Source of the DNA: Kitasatospora cineracea
Lineage (GTDB): Bacteria > Actinomycetota > Actinomycetes > Streptomycetales > Streptomycetaceae
Reading direction: 5' to 3'
Length of the DNA stretch: 64,000 bases
NCBI RefSeq assembly: GCF_003751605.1
Contig: NZ_RJVJ01000001.1
Location: forward strand, 496,001-560,000
The notes under the pieces were generated by a model that did no database searches, was not told the origin of the DNA, and saw only the letters and a list, made by a program, of their open reading frames with translations. Below, piece after piece: positions 26,250 through 35,310 of the stretch (the stretch's first letter is position 1; each line of letters starts with the position of its first letter). Both the position numbers and the translations under genes were made by a program.

Positions 26250-27290
26250 ATGACCACGCAGTACCCGCACCACCTCCCCTCCGCCCTTGAGGTCGCTCCG
26301 GAGGCGCCCGACCGCAACCTCGCCCTCGAACTGGTCCGGGTCACCGAGGCCGCCGCGATGGCCGCCGGCCGCTGGGTCGGCCGGGGCGACAAGAACGGCG
26401 CCGACGGCGCGGCCGTGAAGGCCATGCGCACCCTCGTCTCCACCGTCTCGATGAACGGCATCGTCGTCATCGGCGAGGGCGAGAAGGACGAGGCCCCGAT
26501 GCTCTACAACGGCGAACGGGTCGGCGACGGCACCGGCGCCGAGTGCGACGTCGCGGTCGACCCGGTGGACGGCACCACCCTCACCGCCAAGGGCATGAAC
26601 AACGCCGTCGCCGTCCTCGCGGTCGCCGACCGCGGCACCATGTTCGACCCCAGCGCGGTCTTCTACATGGACAAGCTGGTCTGCGGCCCCGAGGCCGCCG
26701 ACTACGTCGACATCACCGCCCCGCCCGCGGTCAACATCCGCCGGGTCGCCAAGGCCAAGGGCTCCGCCGTCGAGGACGTCACCGTCGTGGTGCTGGACCG
26801 GCCCCGGCACGACGGCCTGGTCCGGGAGATCCGCGAAGCCGGCGCCCGGATCAAGTTCATCTCGGACGGCGACGTGGCCGGCGCGATCATGGCCGCCCGC
26901 GAGGAGACCGGCGTCGACCTGCTGATGGGCATCGGCGGCACCCCCGAGGGCATCATCGCCGCCTGCGCGATGAAGTGCATGGGCGGCGTCATCCAGGGCC
27001 GGCTGTGGCCCAAGGACGCGGCCGAGCGGCAGAAGGCGCTGGACGCCGGGCACGACCTGGACCGCGTCCTCACCACCGACGACCTGGTCAGCGGCGAGAA
27101 CGTGTTCTTCGTCGCCACCGGCATCACCGACGGCGAACTGCTGCGCGGCGTCCACTACCGCCAGGAGACCGCCACCACCTCGTCGCTGGTCATGCGCTCC
27201 AAGAGCGGGACGATCCGGCGGATCGACTCCACGCACAAGCTGGCGAAGCTGCGGGCGTACAGCGCGATCGACTTCGACCGGGCGAACTGA
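26250..27290 (+). CDS. glpX: fructose-1,6-bisphosphatase class II
   Basis: 346-residue GlpX, the gluconeogenic FBPase of actinobacteria. Metal and phosphate ligands are in [45 protein letters not shown] and [31 protein letters not shown] and DPVDGT are diagnostic. It dephosphorylates fructose 1,6-bisphosphate in a Mg2+/Li+-sensitive reaction. The ATG at 26250 follows AGAGAGGTAACGACG with AGAGG 8 bases upstream. Length is standard. Divergent from DUF4245. Confidence 0.97.
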   Translation: MTTQYPHHLPSALEVAPEAPDRNLALELVRVTEAAAMAAGRWVGRGDKNGADGAAVKAMRTLVSTVSMNGIVVIGEGEKDEAPMLYNGERVGDGTGAECDVAVDPVDGTTLTAKGMNNAVAVLAVADRGTMFDPSAVFYMDKLVCGPEAADYVDITAPPAVNIRRVAKAKGSAVEDVTVVVLDRPRHDGLVREIREAGARIKFISDGDVAGAIMAAREETGVDLLMGIGGTPEGIIAACAMKCMGGVIQGRLWPKDAAERQKALDAGHDLDRVLTTDDLVSGENVFFVATGITDGELLRGVHYRQETATTSSLVMRSKSGTIRRIDSTHKLAKLRAYSAIDFDRAN

Positions 27291-27310
27291 GAGCCGCCGC
27301 GGGCGAAGTC

Positions 27311-27437
27311 AGGGGCGCGGGGAACTGCGCGCGGCAGGAGTCGCACGTCGGTGCGGTCGTGGGACAGTGCAAGTGGCTGTCCCGCGAGGCGATCCGGCTG
27401 TGCGTGCTCGGTCGGCCGCGCAGTTCCCCGCGCCCCT
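27311..27437. mobile_element. MITE-like element with perfect 21-bp terminal inverted repeats
   Basis: A 127-bp non-coding block whose ends are perfect 21-bp inverted repeats (27311-27331 starting AGGGGCGCGGGG; 27417-27437 its complement). GTC flanks both sides (27308-27310, 27438-27440), a possible 3-bp target duplication. A second diverged copy is at 21629-21751 and one end is echoed at 41190-41216. Confidence 0.65.
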
Positions 27438-27474
27438 GTCGGTGCGCTTCCTGCTCTCGTACGGTCGCGGGCCC

Positions 27475-27825
27475 TCAGCCGGCTATGCGGGCCGGGACGC
27501 GGATCTCCGTGTCCCGGCGGCGCCGGCGGGTGAGGACGACGCGGCGTTCGGCGGCGGTGAGGCCGCCCCAGACGCCGTAGGGCTCGGGTTGGGCGAGGGC
27601 GTGTTCGCGGCATTCGAGCAGGACCGGGCAGCGGGCGCAGACGCGCTTGGCCTGTTCCTCGCGGGCGAGGCGGGCGGCGGTCGGCTCCTTGGAGGGGGCG
27701 AAGAACAGCCCGGCCTCGTCGCTGCGGCAGGCGGCCGAGGTGTGCCAGGGGTTGTCGTCCACGTCCGGCTGGGCCGCCGGGCGGCGGGCGGCGGCGGTGG
27801 CGCTGGACTCGATCGGATGCAGCAC
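27475..27825 (-). CDS. wblI: WhiB-like iron-sulfur regulator
   Basis: 116-residue Wbl protein. Four cysteines that ligate a [4Fe-4S] cluster are Cys33, Cys63, Cys66 and Cys72 (AACRSD; RVCARCPVLLEC), followed by the GVWGG turn at 84-88 and a basic tail (LTRRRRRDTEIRVPARIAG) that contacts DNA. Such proteins bind sigma-A region 4 and tune promoters in response to redox or NO. Position next to glpX and the DUF1707 gene suggests the orthologue of S. coelicolor wblI; the name is from memory of gene order. ATG start with 5' leader up to the divergent region. Confidence 0.85.
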   Translation of the reverse strand: MLHPIESSATAAARRPAAQPDVDDNPWHTSAACRSDEAGLFFAPSKEPTAARLAREEQAKRVCARCPVLLECREHALAQPEPYGVWGGLTAAERRVVLTRRRRRDTEIRVPARIAG

Positions 27826-28068
27826 GGTAACTCCTGACCAGGCTCAAGGCTCGGGGACAATCTCGCCTCCTGCCCGACTGCCCCGTGCTCCCTCGCCGTG
27901 GCACCGTCGCCGACCCGCGGGGTCACAGCCGTACAGGAACGATGTGCGATTGGAACTACCCCGCCGCCCCGGGATTCATGCACACCGCACGCAATCGACT
28001 ACACCCTGCACTCGGAGCAACGACGAGTGCCGCCGGGCGAGTTGACGGCCCGACGGCGATCCCGCAGG

Positions 28069-28797
28069 TCAGCTGTCGAGCTGTCGGCGCACCCATTCCT
28101 TGAGCTTCTTGCCGCGCCGCGGCTTGGCCTCGACGCCGCCGAACACCGCGGCGCCCTTGACCCGGACCACGGGCGCGTACGGGTCGGCGGAGGTCTGCTC
28201 GCGGACCTCGAAGCCGCCGAACACCCCTGCGCCGCCGCCGTGCAGGCTGACGTTCTCGGGGACCCGGATCTCGACGCCGCCGAACACCGAGACCACCTCG
28301 ATGACCACCTCGGGGGACTCGAAGACCGCGTCGGTGAGGTCGATCTCGATGCCGCCGAACACGGCGACCGCCTTGAGGTGCGAGCCGACCCGCCAGCGGC
28401 CCTTGCGGGCGGCGCCGCCGAACACCGCGACCATGGTGGGGGCCTCGGCCCGGGCCGGGGGCAGCGGGGGCTGCGGGGCGGGGGTCGGGGCGTCCAGCGG
28501 GACCTTGGTGAGGTTGTGCCGGATCGGCCCGGGGTGGCTGGGCAGGTCGCGGGTGAGGGGCTCCAACTCGCCGAAGGTGCGCGCGTTGTAGACGGCCTCG
28601 ATGCGTTCGGCGTGCTCGTCGACGGTGAGCCGGCCCTCGGCGTACGCGTCGCGGAGCAGTTCGGCGACGCGCTCGCGGTCGGCATCGGAGGCGCGCAGCT
28701 CGGCGGCCAGGTCGGTGCCGGGGGCCTGGGCGGGCTCGTTCTTCGGCAGCGGGGCGGGCGACTTGCCCCGCGGGTCCTGCTCGGGAGAGTTGTCCAC
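28069..28797 (-). CDS. DUF1707 and LiaF-like repeat protein
   Basis: 242-residue soluble protein. A DUF1707 domain (about residues 33-85, LRASDADRERVAELLRDAYA followed by EGRLTVDEHAERIEAVYNARTFGEL) is joined by a Pro/Ala-rich linker to a C-terminal region with five short VFGG repeats (MVAVFGGAAR, AVAVFGGIEI, VVSVFGGVEI, AGVFGGFEV, AAVFGGVEA) that predict a small right-handed beta-helix as in LiaF/DUF2154 proteins. DUF1707 is thought to bind nucleic acid or partners in cell-envelope stress. Function unproven. Divergent from fumarase. Confidence 0.87.
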   Translation of the reverse strand: MDNSPEQDPRGKSPAPLPKNEPAQAPGTDLAAELRASDADRERVAELLRDAYAEGRLTVDEHAERIEAVYNARTFGELEPLTRDLPSHPGPIRHNLTKVPLDAPTPAPQPPLPPARAEAPTMVAVFGGAARKGRWRVGSHLKAVAVFGGIEIDLTDAVFESPEVVIEVVSVFGGVEIRVPENVSLHGGGAGVFGGFEVREQTSADPYAPVVRVKGAAVFGGVEAKPRRGKKLKEWVRRQLDS

Positions 28798-28957
28798 GTC
28801 ACAAGCCTAGCGAGCCGGCCCGTGAACCGAACGGCGGTTCGACGCAACGGGCGTGACGCCGGTCACGCAGGCGAACCTGGGCGCCGGGGCCGCGGCGGGT
28901 GCGCCTAACCTGGAGGGTGCCTCGTCGACGAAGCCGAAAGAACCGAAGGATCTCCCC

Positions 28958-30619
<1,662 letters not shown>

Positions 30620-30642
30620 CGCCGGTGGTGCGCTGAAACGGG

Positions 30643-30674
30643 ACGAGCCCCGGCCGGTGAGGGTCGGGGCTCGT
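30643..30674. terminator. bidirectional terminator
   Basis: ACGAGCCCCG (30643-30652) pairs with CGGGGCTCGT (30665-30674) between the fumarase gene and the convergent 68-residue peptide gene. Confidence 0.75.
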
Positions 30675-30694
30675 TCTGGCGGTGCGGACGCAGG

Positions 30695-30901
30695 TCACGG
30701 GCAGTTGGTGATGGTGCCGAGCGGCTCGAAGACCTCGCCGCCCTCGGGGTCCTTGGCCGGAACGGGCACCTCGACGGGCCGCTCGGCCAGCACCTCGAGG
30801 GCGTGCTCGATCGCGTTCGGGTCGGTGGCGGCGGCGGTGTGCTCGACCGGGGCCGGGGTCTGCCCGGTCTCGGGAACAGCGGTGGTGGTCTCGTCGGCCA
30901 T
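30695..30901 (-). CDS. 68-residue acidic peptide, function unknown
   Basis: I do not recognise this small protein. It is Thr/Ala/Pro/Glu-rich and acidic (MADETTTAVPETGQTPAPVE at the start), has a helical middle (NAIEHALEVLAERPVEV) and ends GGEVFEPLGTITNCP with a single Cys at position 67. It has no signal peptide or membrane segment. The ATG is preceded by AAAGG. It is divergent from a SARP-STAND-TPR regulator, across a 211-bp region. The acidic leader and short hydrophobic Cys-containing end would fit a peptide precursor, but no modifying enzyme is encoded nearby. AfsS, the small target of AfsR, has a different repeat structure. Confidence 0.65.
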   Translation of the reverse strand: MADETTTAVPETGQTPAPVEHTAAATDPNAIEHALEVLAERPVEVPVPAKDPEGGEVFEPLGTITNCP

Positions 30902-30995
30902 GGGGCGGGCCGCCTTTCAGCTGAGAGGGTTCGATCGCCCGGACGACTGTCGTGGGGCGCGCGGACAGTATCGTAGGGACCGCTAAATGTCTTAT

Positions 30996-31030
30996 AAACG
31001 TCGCACCGCGCATCCGCTTGGTGGACGTTT
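30996..31030. promoter_or_regulatory. AAACGTC / GACGTTT motif in the SARP intergenic region
   Basis: AAACGTC (30996-31002) and its complement GACGTTT (31024-31030) form an inverted pair 21 bp apart in the divergent promoter region, within a locally AT-rich stretch (CTAAATGTCTTATAAACGTC). The same motif recurs at 34238-34254. Confidence 0.4.
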
Positions 31031-31112
31031 GCGCGCTTCCTCATAAGCTGACGCCCCCACACGACCGGCGGCAGTGCGGGAAACAGACGGTTCATCGGCC
31101 ACAGGGGAGGAC

Positions 31113-34094
31113 ATGGAGCATCAGGACACGCGCTCCGCCGAGGCGTTGCGGTTCCAAGTGCTCGGCCCTGTCCAGGCGTGGCGCGGTGGCGCGCCGCTGG
31201 CGCTCGGATCACCGCAGCAGCAGGCAGTGCTGGTGGCCCTGTTGCTCGGCGAGGGCCGTCCGGTCACCACCGACGACCTGGTGGACGGCATCTGGGGAGA
31301 CCGTACCCCGCCGCAGGCGGTGGCCGCGCTGCGCACCTACGTCTCCCGGCTGCGTTCGGTGCTGGAGCCCAACCGGGCCGCCCGCACGCCCTCCGAGGTC
31401 CTGGTCTCGATGACCGACGGCTACGCGCTGCGGATCCCGGCCGACGCCCTCGACCTGGCCGTCTTCGAGCGGCACGTCGCCGAGGCGGCCGCCGCCCGGG
31501 CCGACGGCGGCCTGCGTCCGGCCCACGACACCCTGGTGGCCGCGCTCGACCTGTGGCGCGGCCGTCCGCTGCCCGGCGTGCCCGGGCCGTACGCCGACGC
31601 CCAGCGCACCCGGCTGGCCGAGCGGCAGCTCGCGGTGGCCGAGGAGCGCTGCGCGCTGGCCCTGGAGATCGGCCTGCACGCCGACGTGGTGGCCGAGTTG
31701 AACTCGCTGTCCGCCGCGTACCCGCTGCGCGAGCGGCTGCGCGAACTGCTGATGCTGGCGCTGTACCGCAGCGGCCGGCAGGCCGAGTCGCTGGGTGTGT
31801 ACGCGGACACCCGGAAGCTGCTGATCGACGAGCTCGGGGTGGAGCCGGGCGGCGGGCTGTCCACGATGCACGCCCGGATCCTGGCCGGCGACCCGGAGCT
31901 GCTGGCACCCTCGGCCGCCCCGCCGAAGGCCGCCGAGGAGTCGCCCGCGTTCGTTCCGCCCGCCCAACTCCCGGCCGACGTCTCGGACTTCAGCGGCCGA
32001 AGCAAGATGGTGGGCGAGCTGCGGGACGTGCTGAGGGCGGGTTCCGGCCAAGCCGTCGTGGTGACCTCGCTGGCCGGCATCGGCGGCGTCGGCAAGACCA
32101 CCCTCGCGGTGCACGTCGCGCACTCGCTGCGGCCGGACTTCCCGGACGGGCAGCTCTACGTGGACCTGCGCGGCGCGGGCGCGTCCCCGGCCGACCCGGC
32201 CGTGGTGCTCGGCGACTTCCTGCACGCGCTCGGCAGCTCCGACGCCCCCGACTCGCTGGAGCAGCGCGCCGCGCTGTACCGCTCGCTGCTGGCCGACAAG
32301 CGGATGCTGATCCTGCTGGACAACGCCCGCGACGCCGGGCAGTTGCGGCCGCTGATCCCCGGCGTCTCCGGCAACGCGGTGATGGTGACCAGCCGCTCCC
32401 GGCTGGCCGAACTGCCCGGCGCGCACCTGGTCGACATCGAGGAGCTGACCCCGGACGAGGCGCTGGCGCTGTTCTCGGCGATCGTCGGCGCCGAGCGGGT
32501 CGGCGCCGAACCGGAGGCCGCGCTGCAGGTGGTGACCTCCTGCGGGTTCCTACCGCTGGCGGTCCGGATCGCCGCCGCCCGGCTGGCCAGCCGTCCGCGC
32601 TGGAGCGTCTCCGACCTGGCCCGCCGGTTAGCGGACCAGCGCAACCGGCTCCAGGAGCTCCAGCTCGGCAACCTCGCCGTGGAGACCACCCTGGGGCTCG
32701 GTTACGCCCAGCTCCGGCCGGAGGAGGCCCGGGCGTTCCGGCTGCTCGCCCTGGTGGACTCCCCCGACCTGCCGCTGTCGGCCGTCGCCGCGCTGCTCGG
32801 CACCGCCGAGCAGGAGGCCGAGGACCTGGCGGAGGCCCTGGTCGAGGCCAACATGCTGGAGTGCTTCACCCCCGGCCGCTACCGCTACCACGACCTGCTG
32901 CGGCTGTACGCGCAGCGGCAGAACGCCAAGCAGGGGGACGGGGAGCAGCAGCAGGCGGCGCTGCTGCGGCTGCTGGACCTGCTGCACGCCACCATGCAGA
33001 ACGCCCAGCGGGTGATGGAGCCCGACGACCAACCGGTCGAGCCGCTGCACCGGGCCGAGGCGGCCGGGCCGGCGTTCCCCGACAACGGCACCGCGCGCGA
33101 CTGGCTGCGCTCGGAGGTCTCCGTGCTGCTGAGCGCCGTCGAGGCGGCCGCGAACGCCCCGCTGGTGCTGCTCCACCCGGCGCTGGACATCCTGCAGAGC
33201 CTGGTGTCGGTGGCCGAGGACCCCACCCTGGTGCCCCGGATACTGGCGATGCTCCGGGCCGCCGCGTCGAGTCCCGCCGCGCAGCAGGACCCGCGGGCGC
33301 TGGCCTGCGTGTACTCCGTGCTCGGCCAGATCCACCGGATCGGCGGCGAACTCGCCGAGGCCGAGCGGTGGTTCGCGCGCAGCCTGGAGCTGCAGCCCGC
33401 CGACCGCTCGACCGTGCTGCGACTGGTCACGACGAACGCGCTGGCGATCGTCCTGTTCATGGCGGGCCGTCCGGGCGAAGCGCTGCCGTTCTACGAGCAG
33501 GCGCAGGAGGCGGTCCGGCACTTCGACTCACCGATCAGCGAGGCCCGGCTGCTCGGCAACATGGCCCGCGCCTACGTCGGTCTGGACCGCCACGCCGAGG
33601 CGGTGGACGCCGCGCGCGCCGCGGTGGCGGCGGCCCGGGCGTCCGGGAACGTGCCGTGCCTGGCGGACACGCTCTACCAGTTGGGCGTGGTGCTGCGAGC
33701 GACCGGTTCCCCCGGCGAGGCCGCGGTGCACCTGCGGGAGGCGCACCAGTTGTACCGGCAGCAGCAGCACCCGATCTGGGAGGGCTACTCGCTGGCCCGG
33801 CTGGCGGCCTGCCTGCTCGCCGACGGCCGGTTCGCGGCGGCGGCGGAGGCGGCCGAGGAGTCGCTGTCGATCGCCCAGGAGATCGAGGCCGCGTACTGCC
33901 AGGGGATGGCGAACGCGGCGCTGGGCGAGGCGCTCCTGGAGCTGGGGCAGCCCTCGCGCGGGCTGGCGTGTCTCCGGGAGGCGCTCACGGTGTTCACGCG
34001 GCTCGGTGTGCCCGAGGCCCAGCCCGTGCAGGACCTCATCGTTTCTCGGCACACCGAGCCTTCCCCTCCCCCTCTTCCCCCGGTCGCGCCGTAG
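31113..34094 (+). CDS. AfsR/SARP-family STAND transcriptional activator
   Basis: 993-residue regulator. Residues about 1-100 form an OmpR-like winged helix (RFQVLGPVQAWRGGAPLALGS, LVDGIWGDRTPPQAVAALRTYVSRLR), about 105-255 the BTAD helical domain (DALDLAVFERHVAEAA to YPLRERLRELLMLALYRSGR), about 295-560 an NB-ARC ATPase (Walker A AGIGGVGKTTLAVH at about 321; Walker B RMLILLDNA) and about 725-980 TPR repeats. Such proteins activate secondary-metabolite or morphological genes. Codon 506 (32628-32630) is TTA, which in Streptomyces needs the bldA tRNA, so production is probably growth-phase limited. ATG at 31113 with GGGGAGG 3 bases upstream. Divergent from the 68-residue peptide gene. Confidence 0.93.
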   Translation: MEHQDTRSAEALRFQVLGPVQAWRGGAPLALGSPQQQAVLVALLLGEGRPVTTDDLVDGIWGDRTPPQAVAALRTYVSRLRSVLEPNRAARTPSEVLVSMTDGYALRIPADALDLAVFERHVAEAAAARADGGLRPAHDTLVAALDLWRGRPLPGVPGPYADAQRTRLAERQLAVAEERCALALEIGLHADVVAELNSLSAAYPLRERLRELLMLALYRSGRQAESLGVYADTRKLLIDELGVEPGGGLSTMHARILAGDPELLAPSAAPPKAAEESPAFVPPAQLPADVSDFSGRSKMVGELRDVLRAGSGQAVVVTSLAGIGGVGKTTLAVHVAHSLRPDFPDGQLYVDLRGAGASPADPAVVLGDFLHALGSSDAPDSLEQRAALYRSLLADKRMLILLDNARDAGQLRPLIPGVSGNAVMVTSRSRLAELPGAHLVDIEELTPDEALALFSAIVGAERVGAEPEAALQVVTSCGFLPLAVRIAAARLASRPRWSVSDLARRLADQRNRLQELQLGNLAVETTLGLGYAQLRPEEARAFRLLALVDSPDLPLSAVAALLGTAEQEAEDLAEALVEANMLECFTPGRYRYHDLLRLYAQRQNAKQGDGEQQQAALLRLLDLLHATMQNAQRVMEPDDQPVEPLHRAEAAGPAFPDNGTARDWLRSEVSVLLSAVEAAANAPLVLLHPALDILQSLVSVAEDPTLVPRILAMLRAAASSPAAQQDPRALACVYSVLGQIHRIGGELAEAERWFARSLELQPADRSTVLRLVTTNALAIVLFMAGRPGEALPFYEQAQEAVRHFDSPISEARLLGNMARAYVGLDRHAEAVDAARAAVAAARASGNVPCLADTLYQLGVVLRATGSPGEAAVHLREAHQLYRQQQHPIWEGYSLARLAACLLADGRFAAAAEAAEESLSIAQEIEAAYCQGMANAALGEALLELGQPSRGLACLREALTVFTRLGVPEAQPVQDLIVSRHTEPSPPPLPPVAP

Positions 34095-34165
34095 GCTCCC
34101 GTTCCCCCCGCGGTACCCCCCTGGTCCCCCCGGCGGAAGCCCGTTCCCCCCGGAGCGTCGGCGTC

Positions 34166-34187
34166 CCCGCAGCCCCCCGGCTGCGGG
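34166..34187. terminator. hairpin downstream of the SARP gene
   Basis: CCCGCAGCC (34166-34174) pairs with GGCTGCGGG (34179-34187). The 426-bp gap 34095-34520 otherwise contains pyrimidine-rich CCCCC runs near 34100-34165 and the GACGTT motif at 34238; I see no gene in it. Confidence 0.55.
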
Positions 34188-34237
34188 AACGCCTTGACGC
34201 TTCCCCGGCGCTGAGAAGACTCTGACAGGTGGCGATT

Positions 34238-34254
34238 GACGTTCGATAAACGTC
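34238..34254. promoter_or_regulatory. GACGTT-N5-AACGTC inverted repeat
   Basis: Perfect 6-bp arms around CGATA, about 270 bp upstream of the methyltransferase gene and 144 bp after the SARP gene. It shares GATAAACGTC-type sequence with the region upstream of the SARP gene. Confidence 0.45.
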
Positions 34255-34520
34255 CGCGGCAAGGGCGTTGACCGGGCGTCGGCGCAGGTCACCGCGGTGG
34301 TGCGGGCGCGCCGTGCGGCGTGCGGTGCGGTGGCGCGCTCCGTCGCGGGCCCCGGTGTGCTTCCCCTGGCGGGCGATAAGCGCCCAACGGCACCCGAGTT
34401 GGCCGGAAACGGACTCCACGGTGCGGTGATCGCGTTTATTCTCGAAGGCCAGGGTCGGGAGTGGAGTGCGAGCCACGACGGGCAGGGCAGGACGCGCGCG
34501 GGAGAGGTGCCCAGATCATC

Positions 34521-35258
34521 GTGACGGACGAACAGACCGCTGCCGCCGCCGACGCCGACCGGACGTCCGCGGCGGGTGTGCGCCGGGCCGAGCGGGCCCG
34601 GCAGGCCGCCGTGTTCGACACGGTCGGGGCCCGCTACCAGGAGGTGTTTCCGGCCAGGGCCGGGCAGTCGGCGTGCGGCGACTGGCTGCTGGCCGAGCTC
34701 CCGGCCGGCGCCCGGGTGCTGGACGTGGGCTGCGGGGCCGGTGAGCCGACCGCCCGCCAGCTGGCCGAGGGCGGGCTGCGGGTGACCGGCGTCGACCTGT
34801 CGGAGGGCATGCTGGCGCAGGCCCGGGCGGCCGTCCCGGGGGCCGTCTTCCACCGGATGGACGTCCTGGACCTGGGCCTGGAGAGCGCCGGATCCCTGTG
34901 GGGCGTACCGGAGTTGGGCCCGGACGGGAACGGTTCGCTGGACGCCGCGACGGCGTTCTTCTCGCTGCTGATGCTGCCCCGGGCCGAGATCGCCGAGACC
35001 CTCGGCCGGATCCGCGGGCTGCTGCGTCCGGGCGGCCTGCTGGCGCTGGGCATGGTCGAGGCGGACCTGGACGACGCACCGCTGCCGTTCCTGGAGCAGG
35101 AGATCCGGGTCAGCGGCTACCTGCGCGAGGAGCTGTCCGGCCTGCTGGAGCGCGGCGGCTTCGCGGTGGAGGCGGTGGACAGCCAGTCGTACGCGCCCGC
35201 CGGGTCGGCGCAGCCGCCGGAGACCCAGCTGTACCTGCGCTGTCGGCGCACCGGCTGA
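34521..35258 (+). CDS. class I SAM-dependent methyltransferase
   Basis: 245-residue methyltransferase starting (GTG) TDEQTAAAADADRTSAAGVR. SAM-binding motif I is ARVLDVGCGAGEPTARQLAE, motif II VTGVDLSEGMLAQARAAV, motif post-I FHRMDVLDL and motif III GLLRPGGLLALGMVE. An unusual insertion SLWGVPELGPDGNGSLDAATAFF replaces the usual strand 4 context. A polar leader of about 30 residues precedes the fold. It lies 52 bp upstream of the third SpoIIE phosphatase gene on the same strand and may be co-transcribed with it; that pairing has no obvious biochemical logic. Substrate unknown. Confidence 0.82.
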   Translation: MTDEQTAAAADADRTSAAGVRRAERARQAAVFDTVGARYQEVFPARAGQSACGDWLLAELPAGARVLDVGCGAGEPTARQLAEGGLRVTGVDLSEGMLAQARAAVPGAVFHRMDVLDLGLESAGSLWGVPELGPDGNGSLDAATAFFSLLMLPRAEIAETLGRIRGLLRPGGLLALGMVEADLDDAPLPFLEQEIRVSGYLREELSGLLERGGFAVEAVDSQSYAPAGSAQPPETQLYLRCRRTG

Positions 35259-35310
35259 CGAGGCGTCGGCTTCCGTCCCCGAGACCACATCTGCACAGAT
35301 CGGGCAGCCC

